DNA from: Bog-473 sp963809825
Lineage (GTDB): Bacteria > Actinomycetota > Acidimicrobiia > Acidimicrobiales > RAAP-2
Reading direction: 5' to 3'
DNA: 64,000 nucleotides
Assembly (NCBI GenBank): GCA_963809825.1
Contig: CAWELJ010000011.1
Location: 62,001-126,000, forward strand
The translations under genes and the position numbers were made by a program. Below are positions 40,844 to 49,987 of this stretch, one piece after another. The notes under the pieces were generated by a model, which was not told where the DNA came from, did no database searches, and saw nothing but the letters and a program-made list of their open reading frames with translations. Every line of letters begins with the position of its first letter. Position 1 is the first letter of the stretch.

Positions 40844-42190
40844 TCAGCGGCCGGCATCCTCCCAAGGGACGGCCGAGGCGAGCGCGTCGGCGCGTGCGGC
40901 GCCGACGACATAGAGGGAGCCCGCCACCAGCACGAGCCCGTCGGCGTCCACCATCCCGCGGGCGACGCGCAGCGCGTTGCGGACGTCCGGCTCCTCGAAG
41001 ACCGCGAGCCCCAGGGCACGACCGGCTTCAGCCACCGCGGCAGCGGGCATGGCGCGCGGGGAGTCGGGCTCACAGGCGACGATCGCCGTCACGCCGGCCG
41101 ACGCCAACGGTGCCAGCATGGCCGACGGATCGCGCCCCGAGAGCATTCCCACGACGGCGACGGACACGCCATCGACCGCGAACTCCTCCGTCAAGGCGTC
41201 GGCCAAGGCGGCCATGCCTGCCGCGTTGTGGGCACCGTCGACCAGCAGCAGCGGCCGACGGCCGAGCACCTCCAGGCGCCCCGGCACGCGCACGGCGGCC
41301 AATCCCTCCTCCACGACCTCGGGCGCCAGGGCGGCGCCGAAGAACGCCTCCACCGCGGCCAGCGCCACGGCGGCGTTGGCACCCTGGTGGGCGCCGTGCA
41401 GCGGGACGAGGACGTCCTCGTAGCGGCCGGCCGGAGTCCACAGCGTGACGAGCCGCCCCCCCACCGCGACCCGGTTCGACTCGCAGCCGAAGTCCCGTCC
41501 CGCCACCCACACCGAAACGGCCCCGACCGCCCCGGCCCGGGCCTCGACGATGTCAACCAGGTCGGGGGCCATCTCCCCTACCACGACCCGGCTGCCCGGC
41601 TCGATGATCCCGGCCTTGTCGGCGGCGATCCCCTCCAGCGTCGGGCCGAGGACGTCGGTGTGGTCGAAGCTGACGTTGGTCAGCACCGCGACGTCGCCGC
41701 GGACGACGTTGGTGCAGTCCCAGGTGCCGCCGAGCCCCACTTCGACCACCATGCTGTCGACCGCCTCGGTGGCGAACCACGACAGGGCGGCCGCCGTGAG
41801 GAGCTCGAAGCGGGTGGGGCGGTCGTCCATCAGCGTCTCGAGCAGCGCCAGTTCGCTGAGGACCGCCGTCAGGGCTCCGTCGTCGATCGCCTCGCCGTTG
41901 CGAGCCAGTCGCTCCGCCACCGCGTGCAGGTTGGGGCTGGTGTAGGTCCCGACGCTCAGGCCGTTCGCCAGGAGCAGCGTCGTTGCCATGGCCGACGTGG
42001 ATCCCTTGCCGTTGGTGCCCGTGATGTGGATGGAGGGGATGGATGCCTGGGGTTCGCCGAGCAACACCGTCAACGCGCGCATGCGATCGAGCGTCGGCAA
42101 CGCGCGCCGCCGGGGCATCGTCGACTCGAAGTCGATGTGCGTGTCGAGCCACGCCAACGCGTCGTCGAGCCCGTCGAAGGGCGGAGGCAC
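40844..42190 (-). CDS. folC: Folylpolyglutamate synthase / dihydrofolate synthase
   Basis: Adds glutamate to dihydropteroate and/or folates. From GTG 42190 the product has 448 residues with the Mur-ligase P-loop HITGTNGKGSTSAM, YTSPNLHAVAERLARNG, VEVGLGGTWDCTN, and VDGAHNAAGMAALAD. The start lies 17 bases after the clpX stop; a CTG overlapping that stop could also serve. Whether it is bifunctional cannot be told; no separate folC is in view. Confidence 0.92.
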   Translation of the reverse strand: MPPPFDGLDDALAWLDTHIDFESTMPRRRALPTLDRMRALTVLLGEPQASIPSIHITGTNGKGSTSAMATTLLLANGLSVGTYTSPNLHAVAERLARNGEAIDDGALTAVLSELALLETLMDDRPTRFELLTAAALSWFATEAVDSMVVEVGLGGTWDCTNVVRGDVAVLTNVSFDHTDVLGPTLEGIAADKAGIIEPGSRVVVGEMAPDLVDIVEARAGAVGAVSVWVAGRDFGCESNRVAVGGRLVTLWTPAGRYEDVLVPLHGAHQGANAAVALAAVEAFFGAALAPEVVEEGLAAVRVPGRLEVLGRRPLLLVDGAHNAAGMAALADALTEEFAVDGVSVAVVGMLSGRDPSAMLAPLASAGVTAIVACEPDSPRAMPAAAVAEAGRALGLAVFEEPDVRNALRVARGMVDADGLVLVAGSLYVVGAARADALASAVPWEDAGR

Positions 42191-42207
42191 CCCCGGGTCC
42201 GGTTCGG

Positions 42208-43485
42208 TCAGGACGCGGCGCGGCGGGAGCGAGTCGCCTTGACCGGCGCACCCCCGAGGGGCACCAGCGTCGGAGCCACCCGGTCCAGCACAACCGAGCG
42301 GTCCACCACGCACTTGCCCACGTCGGTGCGGCTGGGAAGGTCGTACATCACGTCGAGCAGCACCTCTTCGAGAATGGCGCGCAAGCCGCGGGCGCCCGTG
42401 CCTCGCAAGAGCGCCTGCTCCGCCACGGCCTCGAGCGCGTCAGGCGTGAACTCGAGCTCGACGTTGTCGAGCGCGAACACCCGCTCATACTGCCGCGTGA
42501 GGGCGTTCTTCGGCTCAATGAGGATCTGCACCAGCGCGTCCTTGAACAGCGGTGAGACCGCACTGACGACCGGCAGGCGCCCGATGAATTCGGGGATGAG
42601 GCCGAACTTGATGAGGTCCTCGGGCAGAACGTGGCGCAGGATCTCGCCGTCGTCGCGGTCCTTGCGGTGCACCTCGGCGCGGAAGCCGATGCCGCGCTTG
42701 CCGATGCGTCCCTCGATCAGCTTGTCGAGACCGGCGAACGCACCGCCGCAGATGAACAGGATGTTCGTGGTGTCGATCTGGATGAACTCCTGATGCGGGT
42801 GCTTGCGGCCGCCCTGGGGCGGCACCGAGGCGGTGGTGCCCTCGAGGATCTTCAGCAGCGCCTGCTGGACGCCCTCGCCCGACACGTCACGGGTGATGGA
42901 CGGGTTCTCGCTCTTGCGGGCGATCTTGTCGATCTCGTCGATGTAGATGATGCCGGTCTCGGCCCGCTTGACGTCGTAGTCGGCCGCCTGGATCAGCTTC
43001 AACAGGATGTTCTCGACATCCTCGCCGACGTATCCCGCCTCAGTGAGCGCCGTGGCGTCCGCAATGGCGAACGGCACGTTGAGCATGCGGGCCAGGGTCT
43101 GGGCCAGCAACGTCTTGCCGCACCCGGTGGGGCCCAGCAGCAGGATGTTCGACTTGGCCAGCTCCACTCCGTCGTCCTGGGTCGGGGGGCCCGCCTGCAC
43201 GCGCTTGTAGTGGTTGTAGACGGCGACGGAGAGGATCTTCTTGGCGTACTCCTGGCCGACCACGTAGTCGTTGAGGAAGTCGAAGATCTCGCGCGGCTTG
43301 GGAAGGTCCTCGAAGCTCAGCTCGGTGGACTCGTCACGCTCTTCGGCGATGATGTCGTTGCACAGATCGATGCACTCGTCGCAGATGTAGACGCCGGGAC
43401 CGGCGATCAGCTTCTTGACCTGCTTCTGCGTCTTGCCGCAGAAGCTGCACTTGACGAGATCCCCACCCTCACCGAACTTCGCCAC
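42208..43485 (-). CDS. clpX: ATP-dependent Clp protease ATP-binding subunit ClpX
   Basis: Unfoldase of ClpXP. The 425-residue product has the zinc-binding domain (CSFCGKTQKQVKK ... YICDECIDLCNDII), Walker A (GPTGCGKTLLAQTLA), Walker B (IIYIDEIDKIARK), the GYVGEDVE pore loop, the IGF-type ClpP-binding loop region (GKRGIGFRAEV) and the C-terminal sensor 2 (RGTGARGLRAILE). It follows clpP by 33 bases. Confidence 0.97.
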   Translation of the reverse strand: MAKFGEGGDLVKCSFCGKTQKQVKKLIAGPGVYICDECIDLCNDIIAEERDESTELSFEDLPKPREIFDFLNDYVVGQEYAKKILSVAVYNHYKRVQAGPPTQDDGVELAKSNILLLGPTGCGKTLLAQTLARMLNVPFAIADATALTEAGYVGEDVENILLKLIQAADYDVKRAETGIIYIDEIDKIARKSENPSITRDVSGEGVQQALLKILEGTTASVPPQGGRKHPHQEFIQIDTTNILFICGGAFAGLDKLIEGRIGKRGIGFRAEVHRKDRDDGEILRHVLPEDLIKFGLIPEFIGRLPVVSAVSPLFKDALVQILIEPKNALTRQYERVFALDNVELEFTPDALEAVAEQALLRGTGARGLRAILEEVLLDVMYDLPSRTDVGKCVVDRSVVLDRVAPTLVPLGGAPVKATRSRRAAS

Positions 43486-43518
43486 CCGATCGCTTCTCCC
43501 GTCTCGTGCTCGATGGTC

Positions 43519-44172
43519 CTACGCGGCGCCGATGGCCTCGAGGGAGGCGATGTTCCGGGCCGTGATCACCTCGTCGATCACGCCGTACGTCACCGCCTCC
43601 TCGGCCGTCATGATGAAGTCGCGATCCGTGTCCTGGGCGACCTTCTCCTGGGTCTGCCCGGTGTCCTCGGCGAGCATGCCCGACAGCAGGTCGCGCATGC
43701 GGAGGATCTCCTTGGCCTGCAGCTCGATGTCGCTCGCCTGGCCCTCGACGCCGCCCCAGGGTTGGTGCAGCAGGATGCGGGCATGAGGGAGGGCGAAGCG
43801 CTTTCCCTTGGCCCCGGCGGCCAGCAGCACGGCCGCGGCCGAGGCGGCCTGGCCGAAGCAGAAGGTGGACACGTCCGCCTTGATGAACTTGAGCGTGTCG
43901 TAGATAGCGAAGAGAGCCGTGATCTCACCGCCGGGCGAATTGATGTAGAGGTGGATGTCCTTGTCGGGCTCCTCGGACTCGAGGAACAGCATCTGGGCGC
44001 AGATCAGGTTGGCCACGGCATCGTCGACGGGTGTGCCCAGGAAGATGATGCGCTCACGCAACAGGCGCGAGTAGAGGTCGTAGGCGCGCTCGCCGCGATT
44101 GGACGATTCGATCACGGTGGGGACCAGGTAGTTGTAGGTCTTCATTCGGTCCCCCGGATTCTGCATCGTCAC
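43519..44172 (-). CDS. clpP: ATP-dependent Clp protease proteolytic subunit (ClpP2-like)
   Basis: Serine protease core of ClpXP. The 217-residue product has the catalytic serine in FGQAASAAAVLLAAG, histidine in ARILLHQPWGG and aspartate in DTDRDFIMTAEEA. The GQAASAAAV form resembles actinobacterial ClpP2 rather than ClpP1 (GMAASMG). Actinobacteria usually carry clpP1-clpP2 in tandem; only one copy lies here, between tig and clpX. GTG 44172 overlaps the tig stop; ATG 44166 is an alternative. Confidence 0.94.
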   Translation of the reverse strand: MTMQNPGDRMKTYNYLVPTVIESSNRGERAYDLYSRLLRERIIFLGTPVDDAVANLICAQMLFLESEEPDKDIHLYINSPGGEITALFAIYDTLKFIKADVSTFCFGQAASAAAVLLAAGAKGKRFALPHARILLHQPWGGVEGQASDIELQAKEILRMRDLLSGMLAEDTGQTQEKVAQDTDRDFIMTAEEAVTYGVIDEVITARNIASLEAIGAA

Positions 44173-45527
44173 TCGCTCTCCTCGCTCTGCTCGACCTCGT
44201 CCTTCGAGGCATCAACCCTGAGGTCATCGCGTGACATCGGGTTGCCCTCCTCGTCGAAGAGCTCCACGTGGTCGAGCAGCCACTCCAATGCTTTGCCCTT
44301 GCGCAGCTCCGAGCGTACCGCGCCGGTCCGGCCGGCCGTGTCGAGCTGCCGGCGCAGCTCGACGGGGGTCGTGCCCATGCGATCCGCCATCATGACTACC
44401 TCGGCATCGAGCTCGTCTTCACTGAGCGTCAACTCCTCGGCCTCCACCAGGGAGCGAAGGGCCAGGTCCGCCCGGACGGCCGCCTGCGCATCCACCCGGA
44501 CGGCCGCCAGCAACTCGTCGGGGGACGAGCCCGTGGCCTGGAAGTACTCGGCCAGGCCCAGCTTCTGCGCTTCCAAGCGGTGCTGGAGGTCGTGGAGGCG
44601 CTCGTTGACCTCGGCGTCCACCAGGACCTCGGGCACCTCCGACTCGGACACGAGCCCGGCCACCGCCTCGATCGTCTTCTGGCGGAGGGCCATCTGGCTC
44701 TGCATCAGCTTGACCCGCCCGATCCTCGTCTCGATGTCCGCCCGCAACTCGGCGACCGTCTCGAACTCGGAGCTCTCGGCCGCCCACTCGTCGGTCGGCT
44801 CGGGCAGCTTCTTGACCTTGACCTCCTTGACGAGCACCCGAAAGGCGACGTTCTCCTCGGGGGTGTTCGGGTTCGGCGCGTCGAAGGCCACGATCGCCCC
44901 GGCCTTGGCGCCGTGCAGCTCGGCGTCGAGCTCGGGCACGACGGTCCCGCTGCCGACCTCGTAGAGGTAGTCGTCGACGCCCACCACCTCGGCCCCCGAC
45001 GCATCGTTGCCGTGCAGGTCGATCGTCACCAGGTCGCCGTCGATGGCCGGACGGTCCACGACGTCGAGCTCGGCGTCGTTCTCGCGCAGCCGGTCGAGCT
45101 GTTGCTGGACCTCCTCCTCGGTGACACCCAGGCCCGGCAGCGTGACCTGCAGGCCGTCGTAGCCTGGGATGGCGACGACGGGCCGCACCTGTACGACGGC
45201 GTCGAACGAGACGGCCCCTCCGTCCTCGCCCCCGGTGATGTCGATCTCGGGCTGTGCAATCGGGTCGAGCTCGGTGTCGACGACGGCGCGGGCGTAGAAG
45301 TCCGGCAGCGACTCGCGCAGCGCTTCGGCGCGGAGCGCGCCGGCACCACCCATGCGGGCTTCGAGCACCTTGCGCGGCACCTTGCCAGGGCGGAAGCCCG
45401 GCACCCGCACCTGCGTGGCCAGCGAGCGGACGACGTCGCCGAGGGCCCGGTCGAACTCGGGCTCGTCGATCTCCACGCTCAGGCGGACGAGGTTCCCCTC
45501 CATTGGCTCGGCAGTCGCACGCATCAC
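44169..45527 (-). CDS. tig: Trigger factor
   Basis: Ribosome-bound chaperone and prolyl isomerase. The 452-residue product has the ribosome-binding domain with the signature VPGFRPGKVPRKVLEARMG, the PPIase domain (DGDLVTIDLHGNDASGAEV ... EVGSGTVVPELDAELHGAKAG) and the C-terminal arms. The end is acidic (DASKDEVEQSEESE). The start is GTG 45527 on the spacing of a TAGAGT hexamer 9 bases upstream; ATG 45524 is nearly equivalent. tig-clpP-clpX is a common bacterial unit. Confidence 0.96.
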   Translation of the reverse strand: MMRATAEPMEGNLVRLSVEIDEPEFDRALGDVVRSLATQVRVPGFRPGKVPRKVLEARMGGAGALRAEALRESLPDFYARAVVDTELDPIAQPEIDITGGEDGGAVSFDAVVQVRPVVAIPGYDGLQVTLPGLGVTEEEVQQQLDRLRENDAELDVVDRPAIDGDLVTIDLHGNDASGAEVVGVDDYLYEVGSGTVVPELDAELHGAKAGAIVAFDAPNPNTPEENVAFRVLVKEVKVKKLPEPTDEWAAESSEFETVAELRADIETRIGRVKLMQSQMALRQKTIEAVAGLVSESEVPEVLVDAEVNERLHDLQHRLEAQKLGLAEYFQATGSSPDELLAAVRVDAQAAVRADLALRSLVEAEELTLSEDELDAEVVMMADRMGTTPVELRRQLDTAGRTGAVRSELRKGKALEWLLDHVELFDEEGNPMSRDDLRVDASKDEVEQSEESE

Positions 45528-45536
45528 GAACCGACC

Positions 45537-45542
45537 ACTCTA
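45537..45542 (-). promoter_or_regulatory. -10 element for tig-clpP-clpX
   Basis: TAGAGT on the minus strand ends 9 bases before GTG 45527. Confidence 0.45.
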
Positions 45543-45603
45543 CCGGCCACCGGCAGTGTCACCGGCCGGACCCGACGAACGTCCACACGGTGACCGACCA
45601 CAC

Positions 45604-46458
45604 CTAGACCATGAAGTTCATCGCGCCCAGGACCCGGCGTCCCAGCGCGGTGTCCCCGGACAGCGCGACCCCGCCGGCCGCCTCCACCCCCGCCGCCGTC
45701 GTCCGCCCGCAGCCGAGACGGACGAGGTCGAGACTCGCCAGGGCGAGCGTCACCGTGGGCGCGACGTCGTCACCCACTTCCCGCGCCCGGCCGCCCTCGA
45801 CGGCGATGGTGACGGCGCGTGCGTCATCCCCCGGTCCCGACACGTCGAAGCGCACGACGGTGCCGTCGGCGCACGCCGCCTGCTTGCCGACGACGAAAGG
45901 CAGGGCGCCCTGCACACGGCCGAGCGAGAGCGCCGAGGCGCGGTTCCCGCTCCCACCCGGGCGGTCCAGCGCTCGCCGGGCGTCCTGCTCGTGCACCCAA
46001 CTGTCGAAGACCCGCACCTCCATGAAGACCGCGTAGGGCACGTCGCCGACGGGGCTCCACCCCACGGCGGCCCACTCCTCCCCGGTGCGCTCCCCCAGCT
46101 GGGTCAGCCGGGCGCCGGTGACCTCGACGAACTCGGCCCGGACGTCGGCGCCCGCCCGGGGCCGCCGCACGGCGATCCAGCGCTCGTTCACGGCGCCGAC
46201 GTCGTTCTTCACGTGCGGCCCCAGCGGGCCGTCCCACTCGGGCGCAGGCTCGCCGAGCAGCGAGCGCTCGATGCCGATCAGATGGGAGAGCTGGTCCTTG
46301 ACGTCCCATCCTGGGCACTCGGTCGGCAGGCCCCACTCGGTCGTCGACAGTTCACGGCACGCCTCGGCCAGCGCCCCCCAGGTCTCGGCCAGCGCGTCCG
46401 TCGCCTCCAGCCCCCGTTGTTGCCAACGTCCGTCCTGACCTGCATCGTTGTCACTCAT
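45604..46458 (-). CDS. Maleylpyruvate isomerase-family (mycothiol-dependent/DinB-like) protein
   Basis: A 284-residue DinB/MDMPI-fold protein of the TIGR03083 type. The N-terminal bundle has the metal-binding pattern with ECPGWDVKDQLSHLIGIERSLL, and VRVFDSWVHEQDARRAL supplies further histidine. The C-terminal part (FDVSGPGDDARAVTIAVEGG ... LASLDLVRLGCGRT) is the SCP2-like MDMPI_C domain. Members use mycothiol, which fits an actinobacterium; the substrate is unknown. ATG 46458 lies 7 bases from TACTGT, so the mRNA is probably leaderless. Confidence 0.87.
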   Translation of the reverse strand: MSDNDAGQDGRWQQRGLEATDALAETWGALAEACRELSTTEWGLPTECPGWDVKDQLSHLIGIERSLLGEPAPEWDGPLGPHVKNDVGAVNERWIAVRRPRAGADVRAEFVEVTGARLTQLGERTGEEWAAVGWSPVGDVPYAVFMEVRVFDSWVHEQDARRALDRPGGSGNRASALSLGRVQGALPFVVGKQAACADGTVVRFDVSGPGDDARAVTIAVEGGRAREVGDDVAPTVTLALASLDLVRLGCGRTTAAGVEAAGGVALSGDTALGRRVLGAMNFMV

Positions 46459-46465
46459 CGAGGCG

Positions 46466-46471
46466 ACAGTA
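46466..46471 (-). promoter_or_regulatory. -10 element, leaderless MDMPI gene
   Basis: TACTGT on the minus strand ends 7 bases before ATG 46458. Divergent from the DUF5679 promoter at 46529-46534. Confidence 0.5.
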
Positions 46472-46528
46472 CCCCCGCGCCGGCCCGCCCGTCGCGTGAC
46501 CATCCCCCATTCCGTCTGACCCTCCCGC

Positions 46529-46534
46529 TACGTT
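46529..46534 (+). promoter_or_regulatory. -10 element for DUF5679 gene
   Basis: TACGTT, 41 bases before ATG 46575; the leader holds GAGGAG as ribosome site. Confidence 0.35.
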
Positions 46535-46574
46535 CGTCAGCCGTCCAGGGCCATCACCGACCAGAGGAGTTGCC

Positions 46575-46730
46575 ATGGCTAACTACGAGGGGTACTGCGT
46601 GAAGTGCCGCGAGAAGCGGGAGTTCGACGGCCACGAGGTCGAGCTCGCCAACGGGCGCCGGGCCGCCCAGGGCACCTGCCCCGTCTGCGGCACCAAGATG
46701 AACCGCATTCTGGGCAAGGCCAAGGTCTGA
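46575..46730 (+). CDS. Small zinc-ribbon protein (DUF5679)
   Basis: A 51-residue protein with two CxxC knuckles: YCVKCREKREF and GTCPVCGTKMNRILGK, matching the DUF5679 pattern. GAGGAG lies 5 bases before ATG 46575. The basic C-terminus (KMNRILGKAKV) would suit nucleic acid binding, but function is unknown. Confidence 0.88.
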   Translation: MANYEGYCVKCREKREFDGHEVELANGRRAAQGTCPVCGTKMNRILGKAKV

Positions 46731-46784
46731 CCCCAGGGCCGGCCCGGCGGGCACGCGGCCGGCCGGCGTGAGACGATTCCCGGC

Positions 46785-48509
46785 GTGCACGACCTGATCA
46801 TCAAAGGCGGGACCCTCGTCGACGGGACCGGCGCGGCGGCACGCACGGCCGATGTCGCGGTGGACGCCGGCCGCATCACCGACGTCGGGCAGGTGGCGGG
46901 CGGCGCCACCCGGACACTCGACGCCGACGGCCTGCTGGTCACCCCCGGCTGGGTCGACGTGCACACGCACTACGACGGGCAGGTCACGTGGGACTCCGAG
47001 TTGGCCCCGTCGTCCTGGCACGGCGTCACCACGCTCGTGATGGGCAATTGCGGCGTGGGGTTCGCGCCGGCGCAGCCGGACCGCCACGACTGGCTCATCG
47101 GGCTCATGGAGGGCGTGGAGGACATCCCCGGCACGGCGCTCGCCGAGGGGATCGAGTGGGAATGGGAGACGTTCCCCGAATATCTCGATGCGCTCGAGCG
47201 GCGACGCTGGACCGTCGACGTCGGCACCCAGGTCCCCCACGGTGCCGTGCGGGCCTACGTGATGGGCGAGCGCGGTGCGCGCAACGAGCCGGCGGACGCG
47301 CAGGACATCGACGCCATGCGGCACATCGTGCTCGACGCGTTGCGGGCCGGAGCGTTGGGGTTCTCCACCTCACGCACGCTGGGGCACCGGGCCGTCGACG
47401 GCGAGCTCGTGCCCGGCACCCATGCCACCGAGGACGAGCTGCTCGGCATCGGCTCTGCCCTGGGCGAGGCGGGCACCGGCGTCTTCGAGCTGGCCCCATT
47501 GGGCTCGGCGGGCGAGATGCTCGACGACGCGGCCAAGGAGGTCGACTGGATGCGCCGGCTCTCGGTCGCCACCGGGCGGCCGGTCAGCTACGTGCTGCTG
47601 CAACAGGACGACGATCCCGAGCTGTGGCGGCGGGAGCTGGCGGCGTCGCTCGACGCCTGCGCCGAGGGGGCGCAGCTGTTCCCCCAGATCGCCGGGCGAC
47701 CGACGGGCATCCTCTCGGGGCACCACACGACCCTGTGCCTCTTCGCCGACTTCCCGCCCTACCGGGAGCTGCGCAGCCGTGGGCTCTCGGCCGAGGAGCT
47801 GGGGGCGGCGCTGGCCGACCCCGAACTGCGGCACGCCATCGTGACGTGGACGCCGTCGTCGCCCGGCGAGGCCGCGGCCATGGAGAAGGCGTACCGGCGC
47901 ACGTTCGTGCTGGGCGACCCGCCCGACTACGAGCCGGGCCCGGAGCGATCCCTGGCGGGCATCGCCGCCGCCCGCGGCGTGTCCCCGCTGGAGGTGGCCT
48001 ACGACGAGATGGCCCGTGACGGGGGCCAGGGGCTGCTCTACCTCCCCATCCTCAACTACGCCACGGGTGATCTCGACCACGTGCGCACGATGATGCTGCA
48101 CCCCCAGGGCCTGGTGGGGCTCGCCGACGGCGGCGCCCACACGGGGACGATCTGCGACGCCTCCATGCCCACCTTCATGCTCACGCACTGGACACGGGAC
48201 CGCAGCCGCGGCGAGACGCTGCCGCTCGAGTACGTGGTGAAGAAGCAGACCCACGACACCGCCCGCCTCTACGGCATGTCGGACCGGGGCACGGTCGAGC
48301 CGGGCGCGCTGGCCGACTTCAACCTGATCGACTACGAGGGCCTGACGCTCGGCGCCCCCTACGTGGCGGCCGACCTGCCCGCGGGCGGCCGCCGGCTGCT
48401 CCAGAAGGCCGCTGGCTACGTGGCCACCATCAAGGCCGGGACCGTGACCTTCGAGCACGGCACGGCGACCGGCGAGCTGCCCGGACGCCTGGTGCGCGGC
48501 GCGCGCTGA
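46785..48509 (+). CDS. N-acyl-D-amino-acid deacylase-like amidohydrolase
   Basis: A 574-residue amidohydrolase starting at GTG 46785. The metal motif is WVDVHTHYDGQVTWD, followed by GVTTLVMGNCGVGFAP, typical of D-aminoacylases; GLADGGAHTG carries the late aspartate and histidine and TARLYGMSDRGTVEPGALADFNLID is the usual C-terminal segment. Actinobacterial genomes hold many such paralogues of uncertain substrate. It stands alone between DUF5679 and the cyclase. Confidence 0.87.
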   Translation: MHDLIIKGGTLVDGTGAAARTADVAVDAGRITDVGQVAGGATRTLDADGLLVTPGWVDVHTHYDGQVTWDSELAPSSWHGVTTLVMGNCGVGFAPAQPDRHDWLIGLMEGVEDIPGTALAEGIEWEWETFPEYLDALERRRWTVDVGTQVPHGAVRAYVMGERGARNEPADAQDIDAMRHIVLDALRAGALGFSTSRTLGHRAVDGELVPGTHATEDELLGIGSALGEAGTGVFELAPLGSAGEMLDDAAKEVDWMRRLSVATGRPVSYVLLQQDDDPELWRRELAASLDACAEGAQLFPQIAGRPTGILSGHHTTLCLFADFPPYRELRSRGLSAEELGAALADPELRHAIVTWTPSSPGEAAAMEKAYRRTFVLGDPPDYEPGPERSLAGIAAARGVSPLEVAYDEMARDGGQGLLYLPILNYATGDLDHVRTMMLHPQGLVGLADGGAHTGTICDASMPTFMLTHWTRDRSRGETLPLEYVVKKQTHDTARLYGMSDRGTVEPGALADFNLIDYEGLTLGAPYVAADLPAGGRRLLQKAAGYVATIKAGTVTFEHGTATGELPGRLVRGAR

Positions 48510-48555
48510 GCGCGGCGCGCCGACACGCGTCCCGGCACGGCAGACTGCAATCCGC

Positions 48556-49911
48556 ATGGCGTCGCCCCTGACCGAGTACGCGCTCAACGACGGCATCCAC
48601 GTGGGGTACCAGGTCTGGGCCTCGGGGCCCGACGACGCACCCGCCGTGCTGGAGTTCAGCAGCGGCCTCATGATCTCCATCGACGAGACGGCCGACGAGC
48701 CGAACTGGCTCCGATGCACCGAGCGGGTGGCCGAGTTCTCCCGGCTGATCCGTTTCGACTGCGGCGGACTCGGCCTGTCCGATCCTCTGCCGGCCGGGAC
48801 CGACCCGTCGATCGAGGGCTGGGGACGCGACGCCCTCGCCGTGATGGACGCCGCCGGCGTGGACGAGGCGGTCCTCCTCGCATCGGGCGGCGGCGCCATG
48901 GCCGCCCTGTGGCTCGCCGCCACGCACCCCGAGCGGGTGACGTCGCTCGTCATCGTCAACGGGACGGCACGTGTCGGCGCGGCCGAGGACTACGACGTCG
49001 GCGTGCCCGACGACGTGGCGGGCGATGCGGCCAACATCGAGGTGCCGCTCACCGACGAGGGCGTCCCCCGGGACGTCGCGATCTTCGCCCCCAGCCTGGC
49101 CCACCGGGTGGGGTTCCAGGAGTGGTGGGGGCGGGCGGCGCGGCGCGGCGCGAGTCCGGGCACGGCCGCCGCATTCAACCTCGTGACGTTCTCCGCGGAC
49201 GTGCGCTGGTGCCTCCCGGACGTGGCGTGCCCGACGCTCGTGATCGCCCGGACCGACAGCTATGCCAACCTCGCCGAGCACGGTCGCTATCTGGCGGAGC
49301 ACATCGCCGGCGCCCGCTACGTGACGGTCCCCGGCACCGACCTGCTGCCCTGGGCCGGCGAATTCGACTCCATCCTCGACGAGGTGGAGGAGTTCGTCAC
49401 CGGTGGTCGCAGCGCGCACGCGCCGACGCGCCTGCTGGCCACCGTCCTGTTCACCGACATCGTCGACTCCACCGTGCGTGCCGCCGCCGCCGGCGACCGT
49501 CGGTGGCGCGCCGTGCTCGACGAGTTCGACGTCAACGTCAACCGGCTGCTGGCGCGCCACGACGGCGAGCTGGTCAAGTCGACCGGCGACGGGATCCTCG
49601 CCCGGTTCGTCGCACCGGCGCAGGCGGTGCGCTGTGCGTCGGCCATGGTGGACGCCGCCCGCAACGGGGGGCTCGAACTGCGGGCCGGGCTGCACGCTGG
49701 CGAGGTGGAGCTGCGCGGGGAGGACATCGGCGGCCTGGCCGTGCATATCGCGTCGAGGGTGAGCGCCATGGCCGGCCCCGATGAGGTCCTCGTGACGGGC
49801 ACGGTGCGCGACCTGGTCGTCGGATCGGGCATCGTGTTCGACGACCGGGGGCGCCACAACCTGAAGGGCGTGCCCGACGAGTGGCAGGTGCTGGCGGTGG
49901 AGCGGGCCTAG
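48556..49911 (+). CDS. Alpha/beta-hydrolase-like domain fused to class III adenylate/guanylate cyclase
   Basis: A 451-residue two-domain protein. Residues ~15-280 have an alpha/beta hydrolase fold (RLIRFDCGGLGLSDPLP), but the nucleophile elbow reads LLASGGGAMAALW, where GxSxG would be expected, so the serine seems lost. Residues ~290-450 are a class III cyclase: LFTDIVDST with metal D301, ELVKSTGDGILARF with the second aspartate, and GGLAVHIASRV, where histidine replaces the usual asparagine. Similar fusions occur in actinobacteria. The hydrolase part may act as a ligand sensor for cAMP production; this is inference. Confidence 0.87.
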   Translation: MASPLTEYALNDGIHVGYQVWASGPDDAPAVLEFSSGLMISIDETADEPNWLRCTERVAEFSRLIRFDCGGLGLSDPLPAGTDPSIEGWGRDALAVMDAAGVDEAVLLASGGGAMAALWLAATHPERVTSLVIVNGTARVGAAEDYDVGVPDDVAGDAANIEVPLTDEGVPRDVAIFAPSLAHRVGFQEWWGRAARRGASPGTAAAFNLVTFSADVRWCLPDVACPTLVIARTDSYANLAEHGRYLAEHIAGARYVTVPGTDLLPWAGEFDSILDEVEEFVTGGRSAHAPTRLLATVLFTDIVDSTVRAAAAGDRRWRAVLDEFDVNVNRLLARHDGELVKSTGDGILARFVAPAQAVRCASAMVDAARNGGLELRAGLHAGEVELRGEDIGGLAVHIASRVSAMAGPDEVLVTGTVRDLVVGSGIVFDDRGRHNLKGVPDEWQVLAVERA

Positions 49912-49972
49912 GGCGACACCGGGGCGACCCGTGGGGCCGGCGGAATGACCCTTTTTTGGGCCGGATCGACGT

Positions 49973-49978
49973 TATGGT
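49973..49978 (+). promoter_or_regulatory. -10 element for propeller protein gene
   Basis: TATGGT ends 9 bases before GTG 49988. Confidence 0.4.
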
Positions 49979-49987
49979 CTCGGTGCC

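Noticed and set aside
49951..49960. T6 run after the cyclase gene as a rho-independent terminator
   Set aside because: No clean GC stem could be drawn directly before the T-run; the run is followed at once by the next promoter.
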